Assembly (NCBI GenBank): GCA_037127315.1 | Contig: JBBBDQ010001275.1 | Span: 2,318,501 to 2,382,500 of the forward strand | From: Ascarosepion bandense | Taxonomy: Eukaryota; Mollusca; Cephalopoda; Sepiida; Sepiidae | Reading direction: 5' to 3' | Length of the DNA: 64,000 bases | Program-made: the position numbers and the translations under genes | In this document: positions 21,690 through 32,430 of the stretch, one piece after another | Numbering within the stretch: position 1 is the first letter of the stretch | Layout: each line of letters begins with the position of its first letter | The notes under the pieces: model-generated | Told to the model about the DNA's origin: nothing | The model's input: only the letters and a program-made list of their open reading frames with translations | Databases searched by the model: none

Positions 21690-21800
21690 AGAAGGGAAAA
21701 AACAGTTTTAAAAAAGCCAGCTTTCCCTGACGATCCGTTTAGGTGAAACCTAGGTAGGTTTGTCTGTCTCACTAGATATTCTTTATTTATATATACAATT
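21690..21800 (+). ncRNA. Hammerhead-ribozyme-like repeat, copy 2
   Basis: The core at 21727-21760 repeats copy 1, offset 152 bp in direct orientation: CTGACGA (one change from CUGAUGA), TCCGTTTAGGT, GAAA, CCTAGGTAGG and TT. The flanks are also homologous to copy 1 (cagttttaaaaa upstream, agatattctttattta downstream). The change at the core U would be expected to abolish cleavage. Confidence 0.35.
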
Positions 21801-21834
21801 CCAGGTGAAGAGGAATCAAGGTTTCACTATTTTG

Positions 21835-22135
21835 AGTGCCCTGGCATTTATTTTATTATGAAGAGTGCTCAATATAATCAATATTATCGATATATATAGA
21901 TATATAGTTATCCACAGACAGTCCTGTTTTGCTGTATCACAGCTTATCAGTATGGTTAGACATCCGATTGTTTTTAGCCAGGGCTGAAACCTGACCCAAT
22001 TGACATCAGTTGGCAATTCTACCTCTGAGCTACGGGTGCTCAATAGAGGAAGACAAACTTTAGCATGTTACATACAATGTATATAAACACCCACACCAGT
22101 AGCCAAGAGTGTTCAAATTCATTACTGAATGAAAA
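21835..22135 (-). mobile_element. Second SINE family (tRNA-like head), copy 2
   Basis: Minus strand: tagctcagaggtagaattgc (box A-like), gtcaggtttcagccctggct (box B-like), aaccatactgataagctgtg, atacagcaaaacaggactg and a TA-rich tail near 21890. Same orientation and structure as copy 1. Confidence 0.78.
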
Positions 22136-22179
22136 ATGCATAAATGCATGAGTACCTACCAGATATATATATATATAAA

Positions 22180-22700
22180 TGAAAACTCAAAATTCTAGAA
22201 GCTATCTACATCAAACAGCTTAAATCTAGCTGAAATAAATTAAATTTTGACATCTCTACTAACATACTCCAATGCCTGAGGCCATAGTTACTATGCTTAC
22301 TCCCTCTACCCATAGTAGTAGCAGCTCGCAGACCAATCCCCTCATGCCACTATACCCTCGTGTGACCAAGAACCACACCACCACCATTTTGTCATCGTCT
22401 GTGGCCATCCGCCACGTTAAAAATGGACTTGTCTCTTTGGTTTAATTTTCTTTGTTTAATTCCACTTTGTTAATAATTTAAATGTTCTATGTTCACTATA
22501 TATGAAATGTTCATTCTTTGATAATGGCCTATGTAAGCCAAAAGCTCAGACCTGATAAAAAAAATCAACAATTACTGTGATTTCTTGTTGTCTTTTAACG
22601 ATAGGACTATCAAGCTCATCAGATTATACGAAAGGATCCTACACAAAATAAATAGACAAAACTTGTCTACATGATTCAAGGAAACCTGTATTAATATATA
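22180..22700. other. No gene recognised; possible retroelement 3' end
   Basis: The stretch ttgataatggcctatgtaag, ccaaaagctcagacctg at about 22518-22555 looks like a retroelement 3' end module, but there is no partner copy here. The rest is AT-rich. Confidence 0.3.
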
Positions 22701-22704
22701 TATC

Positions 22705-23010
22705 TGTCAGTTTCATTCCATGCAAGGCAGTAAAGCCACTAAGACACAAGGGGTTACTGGGTGTGGAAGAATTAGGAAGAGAAACATTAAAAATGAGCAG
22801 GAAAAGAAAAGATTAATCAGGAGGACAGTTGACATTGAGTTTAAATTTTTTGCAGATTAAAGTTGGTTGAAAAGCATAGTGCTGGAAGAAAATTCCACAA
22901 GCAAGAAGGGTGAGAAGAAAAACTGTTTGTATTGAATTTATGGCTACATCTAGCCAGCTCAAATTTTTATTAGATATTTGCGTAAATATTGGCTGATTAC
23001 AGTCAATAGC
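22705..23010 (-). mobile_element. LINE-A2, 3' end
   Basis: The plus strand begins with the reversed tail (tttcattccatgcaaggcag, aaagccactaagacacaagg, ggttactgggtgtgg). The minus strand then encodes a degenerate version of the LARCNHKF..N.FF..LWN..P block. LINE-A2 copies differ from LINE-A in this tail (gacacaaggggttactgggtg instead of cgcagggggttacatag). Confidence 0.75.
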
Positions 23011-23345
23011 TAATCTTGAAGTAAATATTGGCTGATAATAGCTAATATTCATTTTGAAAATGATTTGCTTTTACCATTTCTTAAAAATCTTTATTAATAA
23101 ACTTTTGCATAAGAATAATATATTCTTATAATTTTGACTTAATTTAGTCATCTGTACTGCAAGTTTATAGACAAAAAACTTATTCATAATTGTATTGTGT
23201 TTAAAATAAAAGGTAAAACAAATTAAATGCTAAATTCAATTTTAAATTTTAGTTTAATGCATCAATAATACTTTAAAAAAATATATGATTCATTCAAATA
23301 ATTATAAACAGCAAACTAAATTGAAATTAATTTTATTCTGCTGTT
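23011..23345. other. No gene recognised
   Basis: Very AT-rich sequence without motif. Confidence 0.45.
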
Positions 23346-23349
23346 CAAG

Positions 23350-23580
23350 TATGTTGGTTTCAATCCACAGGAGGAATGACTTTCCCCTCCCCATTCTATA
23401 GGCAGAAGCACACAAATGCATACTGGGATTTTTTCCTAGCCAATAAAATAGGTCAGTTCTCGATTTCATTTGACTCAATCCTGGTCTGTCTTGTCTTGAA
23501 ATCATAAAGCTATGTTCGCTTATCCGAACTGGTTCTTGTGTGTCGACCCCAATTTCTAGTTTGTGCACTTTATGTCATAT
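23350..23580 (+). repeat. Repeat R, first block, copy 1
   Basis: Shares cacacaaatgcatactggga, ttttttcctagccaataaaa and gtcttgtcttgaaatcataa with 43425-43700. The second block of the same family follows 0.5 kb later in both places. Confidence 0.6.
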
Positions 23581-24059
23581 TACTGTTGCTTTGTCTTACT
23601 ACTGCTTTGTATACACTGTTTGATTGCATCATATATTACTGTGAACCCGACAGAAATATGACTGACATCAAAAGCAGTGACTAACAAAAGTATGATCAAC
23701 ATTAAAAGGAGAAAACACAAGAAGGACCGAGAAAATTATGATCAACATCAAAAGCAAAAAATGTAAACAGTGACTGATAAAAGTGTGGTTACACCAAATT
23801 CAGCTGGCTTCAAAGGCAATAATCAGTGAAAATGATTGACAGATGTGTCTGGCCATACATGACACAAGCAAAAACCCAAGAAGGCAAAGATACATGGAAA
23901 TTTCAGCTTATATAAGTTTGGGGTTTTGAGGCTAAAATAAGAACACAGAGAAGAGAAGACAACTCCCACAAGTCAATGAGTCCCAACAACTCCCTCATAT
24001 GTTTGTGATTCTCTCTTGCGACATCCTCTTCCACACAACCAACACCAATGAAGAATAAA
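23581..24059. other. No gene recognised (between repeat R blocks)
   Basis: Contains locally repeated agtatgatcaacatt/attatgatcaacatc phrases near 23690-23745; nothing coding. Confidence 0.35.
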
Positions 24060-24310
24060 AGTATAAGTTTATATTTTTTATATATGTTCTGTGTGCATCG
24101 TTTGGCGGACAAAACAACCATCATCACTGATTGCCATCACTCACTTTATATTATTTTTGCCCTGTACTTTTCTTTTTCTTGTTATTGCTTATTGCAAACT
24201 TTGTAAATTGTGTTTGTTGGGCAGTTCTGCCATTTATTTACATTTAACCATGGCTACTCAATCTACAAATCAGCAGAACACTGACCTAATGGAAATAACA
24301 CTTTAGTTAA
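24060..24310 (+). repeat. Repeat R, second block, copy 1
   Basis: Shares actttatattatttttgccc, tgcaaactttgtaaattgtg, tttgttgggcagttctgcca and ttaaccatggct with 44470-44580. A short frame opens at the ATG of accatggct (MATQSTNQQN). The arrangement would fit a 5' leader and start codon of a retroelement, but this is only a suggestion. Confidence 0.55.
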
Positions 24311-25245
24311 TATAATACTTTAGCTAAGTTAATTTTCCCCTGCAACAGAATGCTGATATTATGAATATCTCATTTGTTTGATTACCTCTGGGATAATCAA
24401 GGTAAGATTTATTTGATAATTTTATTTATTCGTTTTATTTTTAGCAAGCCATAGAAACATACAAAGAAAGTCGTATTGTTTATTACAGAGACAGATATTT
24501 GTACACATTTATTTAAAACAAAAAAATAACTGCATCTTTGGAGAATAGAACATGAAAAAAGACTTTATCTATTGGGAACCAAGAGACAAGGTGAATGAAC
24601 TGAGAAATCAAGGTGTAGGGTGAGAGATTAAATACTTGCTGGCAACCACAACCGACTGGTAGTGAGGGATTGTGGGTAAAAGTGGTAGTTATAAAAGAAG
24701 AATCATGACAGAAGGGAAATGTTTTCATTTTATTTTATGACCACCAGATTCATGTTGTCAATCGAAAGCAGGAAAGTGGAGAAGTCAGAGTGTGAATGGC
24801 TAGCAGTCCGTATAGCAGACAGAAGATAAGACAAAAATTTGTTACATTCCTGTTGAGACTAATAAACCTGGCCGAATCTAAGCTTTACTTGACCGTCTCT
24901 CACTACAGTGATAATCTCCGTGACATGAAAAAGATACAAGATATTTACTCGATTTTGTTAAGAACATCAATTATAAAAAGAAGTCAAAACTGAATTGTAA
25001 TCACTTTATGATGATGATGTTAACAACATGGCAGGGATTTTGGGTGATGGGGAGAAATTTATAAGGTTAAGATTGAACAAAATACAGGATAGGATTAAGT
25101 CATTTGCTGGCAAAATTGTTGGCTGCGTTGTTGCAGCCTGTGTGGGAATTTTATTCTAGTAATTATGTTAAAGACTGATTTACATTTATTTTTGTCAACT
25201 AAATGAAGAATTGTGCTTTCAGCATTGAGGATAAATTTATGTGCT
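24311..25245. other. No gene recognised
   Basis: One splice-like pair (acceptor tcccctgcaacag near 24348, donor aaggtaagat near 24411) encloses a 60-bp stretch that is stopped in all three frames. A 65-codon plus frame at 24796-24993 has no motif I know. Confidence 0.4.
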
Positions 25246-25250
25246 CATTT

Positions 25251-25530
25251 GATATTTGTAGCTTTTTCACCTGTATACGTTTGCAACAAACTATTGATAT
25301 TTGAGCTTATGAATTGTATCTCACTATTTATCCTCCCAATGTATTCTGGAAGTTGTATTTATAAATGGGGTAGGAATGGGTAGTCCTTTAGGGCTGGTAA
25401 TGGCAAATATATTTGTTGGTTTTTCAAGCAAGATCTACTTGTTCATAGTGAAAGACCCAGGTTTTGTGTTAGATATGTGGATGACAACTTTTGAGCATAT
25501 TAGTTTGAGGCTGGGACTTTTTATCAGGCA
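25251..25530 (+). pseudogene. Penelope-like element reverse transcriptase fragment
   Basis: A plus frame gives MGSPLGLVMANIFVGF at 25376-25423, the motif of Penelope-type reverse transcriptases before the active site. A shifted frame then gives RYVDDNF at about 25470-25490, the catalytic YVDD box. At least one frameshift and stops separate the two, so the gene is dead. No ends, LTR-like repeats or GIY-YIG endonuclease were found next to it. Confidence 0.8.
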
Positions 25531-25585
25531 CATAATAAATTATACTTGGCATAATTTTCACATGTGAAAAGGAGAACAATGGTGT

Positions 25586-26180
25586 TCATACTTTTCTCTG
25601 TGTCATGGTCTTCTTCTTCTTCTTCTTTATAGGCTGTGTCTTTTCAGGACATAGGCAATCATGAACTTCCAAATGGCTCTGTCTCTTGTCTCTCTCAATA
25701 ATTTTCCTCTTGGTATCTCTCCTAAACCACACTCCACCATCCATTTGCTCTGACCTAACAAGTATGTCACATGCTGCTTTCCCCTGTCTCTCCTTTCCTC
25801 TCTCTGACCTTGTGAGTATTACATTTTCCAGGCCCTCCTTCCTCATTAAATGTCCCAGGAACTGCATTTGTCTCTTCCTGATCTTAAGTATGAGATTTCT
25901 TCTCATTTGCATCCTCCCCAACACCTCATTATTGCACATGTGCACTGTCCATGGTATCCTCAGCATCCTTCTGTAAAACCACATTTCTGCTGTCTCAAGC
26001 CTCTCGTTCATCTTTGATGAGATCGTCAAACATTCACTTCCATGCAGAATGACAGATAGCACTCTTTTCTTTGTTTCTAATGACATTTTCCTGTCTTTTA
26101 GTATTCTGGTTAGCTTCTGAAACACGTTTTTGAGCATGCCAATGCATCTTTGGATCTCCATGTTGCACTTTCATCCTCTG
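25586..26180 (-). mobile_element. LINE-B, C-terminal 191 codons of ORF2, open
   Basis: The minus frame from 26161 to 25586 is uninterrupted. It covers IGMLKNVFQKLTRILKDRK, SVILHGSECLTISSKMNERL, TAEMWFYRRMLRIPWTVHM, LKIRKRQMQFLGHLMRKEGL and CDILVRSEQMDGGVW. This is the post-RT region of a large animal LINE family. The 3' end is a (tct)n/aag-rich tail at 25608-25630. It is the best preserved LINE-B copy in the window, 5'-truncated just after the RT domain. Confidence 0.88.
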
Positions 26181-26184
26181 TCAA

Positions 26185-26780
26185 AACACTTTCCATGTAT
26201 TTGAATTATTTTACTTGTTTTATTTTAGTTTCTCCAATTTGTAGTTGGCATTTTGGGATCTCCTCTTTTGCTGATGACTATAAAAAGAGTATTTTAATAT
26301 TTTTTTTTCATTTGAATAATCTGATTATTCAAGGTATTTTCCATATTAATTAAAATTACATTTACTGACAATATTGTAAAAAAAAAAGAAAAAAAGATGA
26401 ATGATGATGATGGGGGGAACAAAAGGTGCAGTGTGATGCTTGCTGGCGGCTGTTTTTCTTTCTTTCTTTCGTCCTCAAAGAAATGGATTTCAGGTTTTCT
26501 TTTTTGCCCCCCCCCCCGTTAAACAGGGCAGCTGTGAAACAGACACCAACTCAGCCACTTCTCCTTCCTCTTTGTCAGTCTGACTGTCAATCAGCAACTT
26601 CGACACACACAATCCACTGAGAAAAAATCCCGTTCTGACAGCAGCACTGGTACCTGCTTTTTATGCCATTCCAAGACGGCCAAAATTTGCATGTGTGAAA
26701 ATATCTTCTTTTGGACAAGATAGGCACGCATAAGTTGTGTCTTCAATAGCGACCATCTTTCTTTTTTGTTATTATCTTAC
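26185..26780. other. No gene recognised
   Basis: AT-rich with C9 at about 26510 and a gatgatgatg patch. A short plus frame (26426-26620) shows no motif. Confidence 0.4.
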
Positions 26781-26782
26781 AG

Positions 26783-26816
26783 GCAAGACATATTCATGCT
26801 CGTTTTGAATTCCAAG
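26783..26816 (+). CDS. Candidate 34-bp microexon
   Basis: Bounded by a strong acceptor (pyrimidine run ending tattatcttacag) and a consensus donor (aaggtaagtt). Two of three frames are open; in one the exon ends exactly on a codon (…VLNSK) and joins in frame to the next candidate exon at 27081. No homologue is recognised. Short exons with good sites also arise by chance in AT-rich DNA. Confidence 0.3.
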
Positions 26817-27080
26817 GTAAGTTATGTCTTTTGTTATAAATATCCTAAATTTGAAGTGTACTTGCCTCATCTGTAGGCCTGTCTGTATCCATGGCATGTT
26901 ATAATTTTTGCCCATGCTTTCTTTATTAACTATTTTTGTGGGTATCCAATATATTCCTTCTTAAATGTGGCTATTAGGACTTATACAAAATATATATTTA
27001 ATATTTATATGTTAACTTTTCTCTGCTTTCTACCCGTTAAAAAAAAAAAATATATAAAGCTTTTTTTTCTCATGTCACAG

Positions 27081-27200
27081 GAGGTTACCAACCCTGTAGG
27101 AAAAAAAGTGAAGCCTATGAAGGGTGAATGAACTCTTGAAGGGTCAAAAGCCAGCTAACTAGAGGTGGCGTCTCAATAAAACACTGTGGAGAAAAGGCAA
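27081..27200 (+). CDS. Candidate terminal exon with stop and poly(A) signal
   Basis: The acceptor ttttctcatgtcacag precedes an open stretch EVTNPVGKKVKPMKGE with TGA at 27129-27131 and AATAAA at 27175-27180. The other open frame gives GGYQPCRKKSEAYEG and also stops soon. Splicing from the 34-bp exon (262-264-bp intron) keeps either frame. The product is not recognised. A retroelement 3' end is the main alternative. Confidence 0.3.
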
Positions 27201-28115
27201 CAGGAAAACACTTTCCTTTTCCTTCCATGTATATTCATAGACTTGCACAAAAATACTAGAAACCCTAACGGCATGAAGCGGGTTAAGCCTAACAATACTG
27301 ACTCCTTGCATGGTAAGAAGCAACATGTGCTACAGGTGTCCCTGGACCATCAACCCGCAACTGCTAGCATTAACATTGTAAAGGGGTATCATGGTACACA
27401 GATCAAATACGGGATCTCTTACATCAGAAACAAACCTTTATGGGTTAATATACCCTTCTGAAATTCATTCTATTTTAAACAGTTGAAAATCAATTTGATT
27501 AAAACTTTGGTTCATCAGACCTTGGTCATATGCTCAGAAACTAAATTGGATTCTAAAATTTATTTTATTAGGAAGGTTCTCACTGGATATTGAAGAATCC
27601 AGCATTAGAAAAAAAAATGCGACAATTTCATAAGTCTAGGCTGAGTGATCCCCACAAATACCCTTTATATTTGTACTTACCATGGAAACCAAATGATGGA
27701 TGTGAGCACATTAAGGCAGTGGTATTACAACAATATGTGAGGATAGGTTTGTTTTCAGGGCTGGTGAAAGGTTTACTGGGCCCTCTCCCACCAGAATCTA
27801 TGAAACAAGGCACCTCTACTCTCTACCACATTTTAATTTTCATAAGGTAGCATTCAGATAAAATACATATCTTATTCTAACCTAATTATGTACAGTAATA
27901 AATCATATGCAACATAGATGAATAATTCAACAAGAAAAATTGAAAATAAATACAATTTACCTTAATACAAATTAGAGACATATTCTAATAAATCATTTCA
28001 TCTTAAATAAATCAACAAGGTTTTGTAGCAATTTTTAACATAAATTTGATATTTTTCTTTGTTAAAAAGTGAAATAATTTTAACACATTCAATATTATGT
28101 CTAAAAAAATAGTGA
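27201..28115. other. No gene recognised; two unassigned plus-strand frames
   Basis: Frames at 27186-27461 (91 codons) and 27590-27850 (86 codons, with LYLYLPWKPNDGCEHIKAVV) are open but match no family I know and lack splice context. The rest is AT-rich. Confidence 0.35.
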
Positions 28116-28119
28116 ATCA

Positions 28120-28945
28120 TATATCGTGTTTTGTCAAGACTTAACATGAGCAAAACAAATTTATAGATACGGAGGAAAAAAGATCACAGAATGTCAACAT
28201 TTTTTAAAAATCTATCATTTAATAGTCAGTTGTGTTTAGTTTAATTTGTAATGTATATAAATGTAGGTAGAAAAAAAATGTTGATAAGATAGCTAAGGTC
28301 ACTAAGCACTGTCCGGGATCCCAATCAAGCTCTTCTCTCAGGTGGGGAATGGGGGTTGGGGGTTCAGGGATAGTATGCACTGGCCCTGAGTGTTTATGTG
28401 AATTTCTTTACAGAAAATATGGGGTAGGAGTTACCTGAATTGTTTTCAATGAGTACAAAAGTTAATGGCAATGAAAAATTTTTCAAACGGCCAATGGAAC
28501 TCAAGATTAAAAACTTATTTCACCTTTTAATCATCATTTTGTTTTGTTTTTCGTCTTATTCTATCATATGACATGAATAAATGACAGAGTTTTTTTTTTA
28601 ATTAAATGAATAGCTTTTTCTGTTCTAAAATGAAATGGAATGATGGCTAAATTATTTATTTTCAAATCATTTTTCTAAAAAATTGTATTAATAGAAAAAT
28701 ATTTTTGAGTGTTTTTTCAAGACTTAAACAAATTTGCTAAAAAAAATGCAAAAGTACACAGAGTGACATCAAAATTTGCCAAAATTTTTCATTCTTTAAT
28801 TGTCAGGTATTCATAGTTTAATTTGTAACGTATATAAATGTAGGTAGAAAAAAAAATGTTGATAAGATAACAAGGGTGACAAAGCACTGGCCAAGTACCC
28901 CAATCAGGTGGTTTGGGATAGTAAGCACTGGCCCTGGTGAAAATA
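28120..28945. repeat. Direct duplication of a roughly 280-bp segment
   Basis: The stretch at 28120-28400 recurs at about 28700-28945: shared tcaagactta, ttaatagtcag/ttaattgtcag, tatataaatgtaggtagaaa, aaatgttgataagata, aagcactg, ccccaatca/cccaatca and gcactggccctg. The left copy carries an extra G-rich insert (ggggaatgggggttggggg) near 28340. Divergence is substantial, so it is old. Confidence 0.75.
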
Positions 28946-29111
28946 CACAACCAATAATGATGACAATGGGGAAAAAGTGATTCATTGTCTTCCTTGTGTC
29001 TGTTGAATTTCCCACATAAATAAATGGAAAGGTTTACTTTTAGAGTGCCACTCTTACAATCTGCCGTCATATGAGGAAATGCTACTTCCAGTTGAAAATA
29101 GCCCCTTAATT

Positions 29112-29425
29112 TATCAGTCAGTCAGTTAAGAGCCCTATGTGATACACGCTTGGGCAATCATGTCTCAAAAGAAACATGACTGACTGGGCAGAAGATTTTT
29201 ACATAGTATGTTGTCATTTCTTTCTGCAGTAGAGTGGCTGCCAACCAAGGCTATAGAACCCAATCTGTCCTGCTATTTAACCCATAACTGGAAGGAAGAG
29301 ATGGATTAATACCTTTCCCAAGGGTATTTGCGCATAAGTGAATACAATGGATTCAGCTGGAATTTGAACTCGGCTCCCCAGTTTCTCGTTCCGAGCTGCT
29401 ATCTATGACATCGCAATGCACATCC
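29112..29425 (-). mobile_element. SINE-1 (tRNA-derived), near full length
   Basis: Reverse orientation with end cagtcagttaagagccctat, hairpin catgtctcaaaagaaacatg, gaagatttttacatagtatg, aggctatagaacccaatctg, cctttcccaagggtatttgc, B box reversed in tggaatttgaactcggc, and A box reversed at gctatctatgacatcgcaat. Confidence 0.9.
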
Positions 29426-29439
29426 TTAATTTATATTAT

Positions 29440-30045
29440 GACTAAAATTTAAATACCTGGGAAGTGTTATAACTGAAGACGGAAAGTGCAACACAGAAAT
29501 CCGAAGGCGAATTGGCATGGCAAAGGAAGCATTCCAGAAGTTGAGTAAAGTATTAAGAAACATGACAATTTCACTAGAAACAAGGAAGAGAGTACTAGAT
29601 TGCTATGTGGTGTCAGTTTGTCAATAAGGCAGTGAATGCTGGACAATACCATCAAAGATGAAGGAAAAACTTGAAGCAACTGAAATGTGGTTCTACAGAA
29701 GGATGCTGCGAATATCATGGATCAAGCATGTGAGCAATGATGAGGTCCTAGAAATGATGGAGACAAAAAGGAAATTAATACTGAGCATCAGGAAGAGACA
29801 GCTGAAGTTCCTGGGACATGCAATGAGGAAGGAAGGCTTGGAGAACCTGATGCTAACAGGCCAGATAGAGGGAAAAAGAGACAGGGGAAAGCAACAGATA
29901 ATGTATTTGAAGGACCTAATCAGGTGGATGACGGAATGAAGGTTGCACAGTGTAACAGGAGAAGGCGTGCTCAGAGCCACCAGGGATAGGGAAACATGGA
30001 AAGCCATGATTGCCTACGTCCTGAAGGGACAGGGCACATAGAAGA
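29440..30045 (+). mobile_element. LINE-B, C-terminal part
   Basis: Plus strand: KYLGSVITEDGKCNTEIRR, IGMAKEAFQKLSKVLRN, ECWTIPSKMKEKLEATEMWF, YRRMLRISWIKHVSNDEVLE, LSIRKRQLKFLGHAMRKEG and a tail ETWKAMIAYVLKGQGT near 29995-30040, ending in (aag)n. Only a few stops. It starts directly after the SINE-1 copy. Confidence 0.88.
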
Positions 30046-30288
30046 AGAAGAAGAATCAAGCTTATCAAACCATTATTAAATTTCTAGTTTCCACACAAAC
30101 ACACATACATGGATGGGAGTAGAAACCTTTCCCATTACTGCAGTTAATATGTTTCGCATGAAGCTTGAGTCACACATCAAGATACTGCTGCATTCAATTG
30201 AATGTTAATTGCCACAAGAATAAACTCTATGGCAATATAATGTATGTTCAGATCTTCAGTGAGAATCTCCTAACAAATTTCATAATTT

Positions 30289-30843
30289 ATCTAAACTAGC
30301 AGTGTAGCCCGGTGTTGCTCGGGTGTAATGAAAGCTTTAAAACTAATCCATGGTCCTGGAGCTCAGATTCAGCCTAAAGAATATTTGTGTGAAGTTTGGT
30401 GAGAATTGGATAAAAATTGTGGATTTGTATAAAGGGCATACAGACAGATAAACAGACACACACATACAAACATCTTGCCTTTTATATATATATATATAAA
30501 TATTATCGATTTTTTGCACTATTGTACGAACTACAACCTTGAAACTTCTGAATATCATTTCTTATGTCTTTGTCTATGAGTGTATCAAATTTGATTAAAA
30601 TCAGACCACTCCTTCTATAACCTGATTTTTTCGATTATTGATTTTCGATATTTATCGGGGGTACCTCGACACAAATCCTAGCTAAGAATACTCACAAACG
30701 CTTATAGTACAACTGTGTAAATTTTCAAGAAAATTGGTTCGGCTGTTTCGGAGTCTATAGGTAATGGATACACACACAAACACACAGACACAAACGCACA
30801 CACACACACACAGACAAAATTCCATTTATAAATAAGTTTAGAT
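30289..30843. mobile_element. 555-bp repeat with 9-bp inverted ends
   Basis: The left end atctaaact (30289-30297) and right end agtttagat (30835-30843) are inverted. Inside are agcagtgtagcccggtgttg, ctcgggtgtaatg, a (ta)n tract at 30483-30497, attggttcggctgtttcgga and a (ca)n-rich stretch. The gcccggtgttgctcggg phrase occurs in a widespread class of animal interspersed repeats whose origin I cannot name with certainty. Confidence 0.5.
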
Positions 30844-31655
30844 TTAGATTATATGTGATAGCTGATAAACTGTGTTTGGCAAGTCTTCATGAATGAGTTC
30901 ATGAAACTATTTTTTTCCATATTTAACATTTTGCTGGAAAATGGTTGCCTTCAATACTCATCATCTAGAAGCAGCAACTACCAGTTTCCTGTTAGTATGT
31001 TAGTAAGGGTGTTCAGCTGTAAAACTCATTCCACTATTTCATGATGGTTCAATTACAAAGCCATCAAGAAAACCATGTCCAGCCTTTGCTAGCATGGAAA
31101 CAAACATTAAATGATAATGAGGATGATGATGAAGACAAGATAAGCCTAGATATGAACACTGAAATGAGAATATTTAACCCTGTAGATTAAATAAAGTGTT
31201 CAGTTTGAAATTCCCTTAAGGAATCAAGATATCAGTTGATATCTTAATTCCCTTAATGAATTAAGATATCAGACATCAACTGATATCTGATGAAGGTAGA
31301 AAGGCACAAATTATTGAAATGTTATGATAAAAACAACAGAGATGAAGACTTTAGTCCAAATGAATATAAAGATCCCAAACTATATGAAATCTGTCGATTC
31401 GTCTCACCATCGGTTACAATGACTCGAAAATTGAGCCTTCAGGATACAGGATGACAATTCAAAGTTTGCCAGAAGCTATTTTATTTCAATTTCAATAGTC
31501 AGAGGTTATTCAATATTAGAAGTTCTAATAAAAATGACAATAAGATGTTGGAAAAATTATAGCAATAGTCATTTACAAATTGTTTGTAATAAAAAAATAA
31601 TTCATTTGGGGATTAGAAAAATAACTCAACATATTAATATCTTTCATACTGATCC
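30844..31655. other. No gene recognised; nested palindrome at 31229-31286
   Basis: atatcagttgatatcttaattc (31229-31250, a 22-bp arm given here only by position) is answered by its reverse complement interrupted by seven extra bases at 31258-31286. The rest is AT-rich with no repeat partner. Confidence 0.5.
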
Positions 31656-31870
31656 CTTTGTTTCTTCTTCTTCATGTATCAACTCCTCTCAGGACAGAGA
31701 TGATCATGACTCTCCACAATTTCCTTTGCTGCTTATAATAAATTTTATCTTTTTGTTATTTCTCCCCCACGCATTTAGCCAAACTCACTCAATATATTCT
31801 GCTGTTCCTTTTGCCTTCTATCTGCTCTGTGAGTATCAGAATTTCAAAGCCTTCTTTTCTCAATATGTAT
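31656..31870 (-). mobile_element. LINE-B 3' end, degenerate
   Basis: The reversed tail motifs ctcaggacagagatgatcat, gactctccacaatttccttt and gagtatcagaatttcaaagc correspond to the RTREIWKAMI/DHDSLCPE tail and the ENLILT segment of LINE-B. The frame is destroyed. Confidence 0.6.
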
Positions 31871-32240
31871 GCTAAAAATCTTATAAATTTTATAAAATTC
31901 GTAAACACATAAATATTTTATTTCTAAAATACTGAATTTTTGATCCACTATCAAATTCATTGTTAATTATTATCTGTTTAATATCAAAGCTCTAAATGAA
32001 ACCCTTGACAAAAATTACGTCTGAACACACCTTTGTCAGGTATCAAATAAGTATTTTTTTTAAAAATATTTCTTTAATCCCATGCCCCTTCAGAACTTAA
32101 AGAGATGATGATTTCACAACTTTTCATCTATTACCTGTAAACTACCATGAATCTTTAGCAAAAATAGTGGACTAGTTTCCAACTGTCCATTCTTCATATT
32201 TTGTCATTTAGTTTTACTTCTTAGATGGGTTGTCACCTAA
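31871..32240. other. No gene recognised
   Basis: AT-rich, nothing found. Confidence 0.45.
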
Positions 32241-32244
32241 AACT

Positions 32245-32430
32245 ACAGAATCAGTCTACCCTGTTATTCAACCCATAGTTGGGGAGGAGAAAAACTAATT
32301 CCTGCCTTGCCCAAGGACATTTATGTGAAAGCAAATAAGACTGGCCTGAAATTTGAACACAGCTTGCCAATTCCAGTTTTGGTGCCAATTCCAGTTTTGG
32401 TGCCAATATCCACCACACTCCCCACACATC
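32245..32430 (-). mobile_element. SINE-1, degenerate partial copy
   Basis: cagtctaccctgttattcaa, cccatagttggggaggag, cttgcccaaggacattta and tggcctgaaatttgaacaca correspond to the body and B box of SINE-1. A short direct repeat, ccaattccagttttggtg, occurs twice at about 32369-32403. Confidence 0.6.

Noticed and set aside
24348..24411. Acceptor tcccctgcaacag and donor aaggtaagat enclosing about 60 bp on the plus strand
   Set aside because: All three frames contain a stop, so it is not a coding exon; a UTR exon cannot be argued from sequence alone.
26740..26790. Ribosomal-protein-like start (TOP-type ctttctttttt) and KTYSCSF resembling an L37a exon
   Set aside because: The frame stops at once (ttt tga) and no further match follows.
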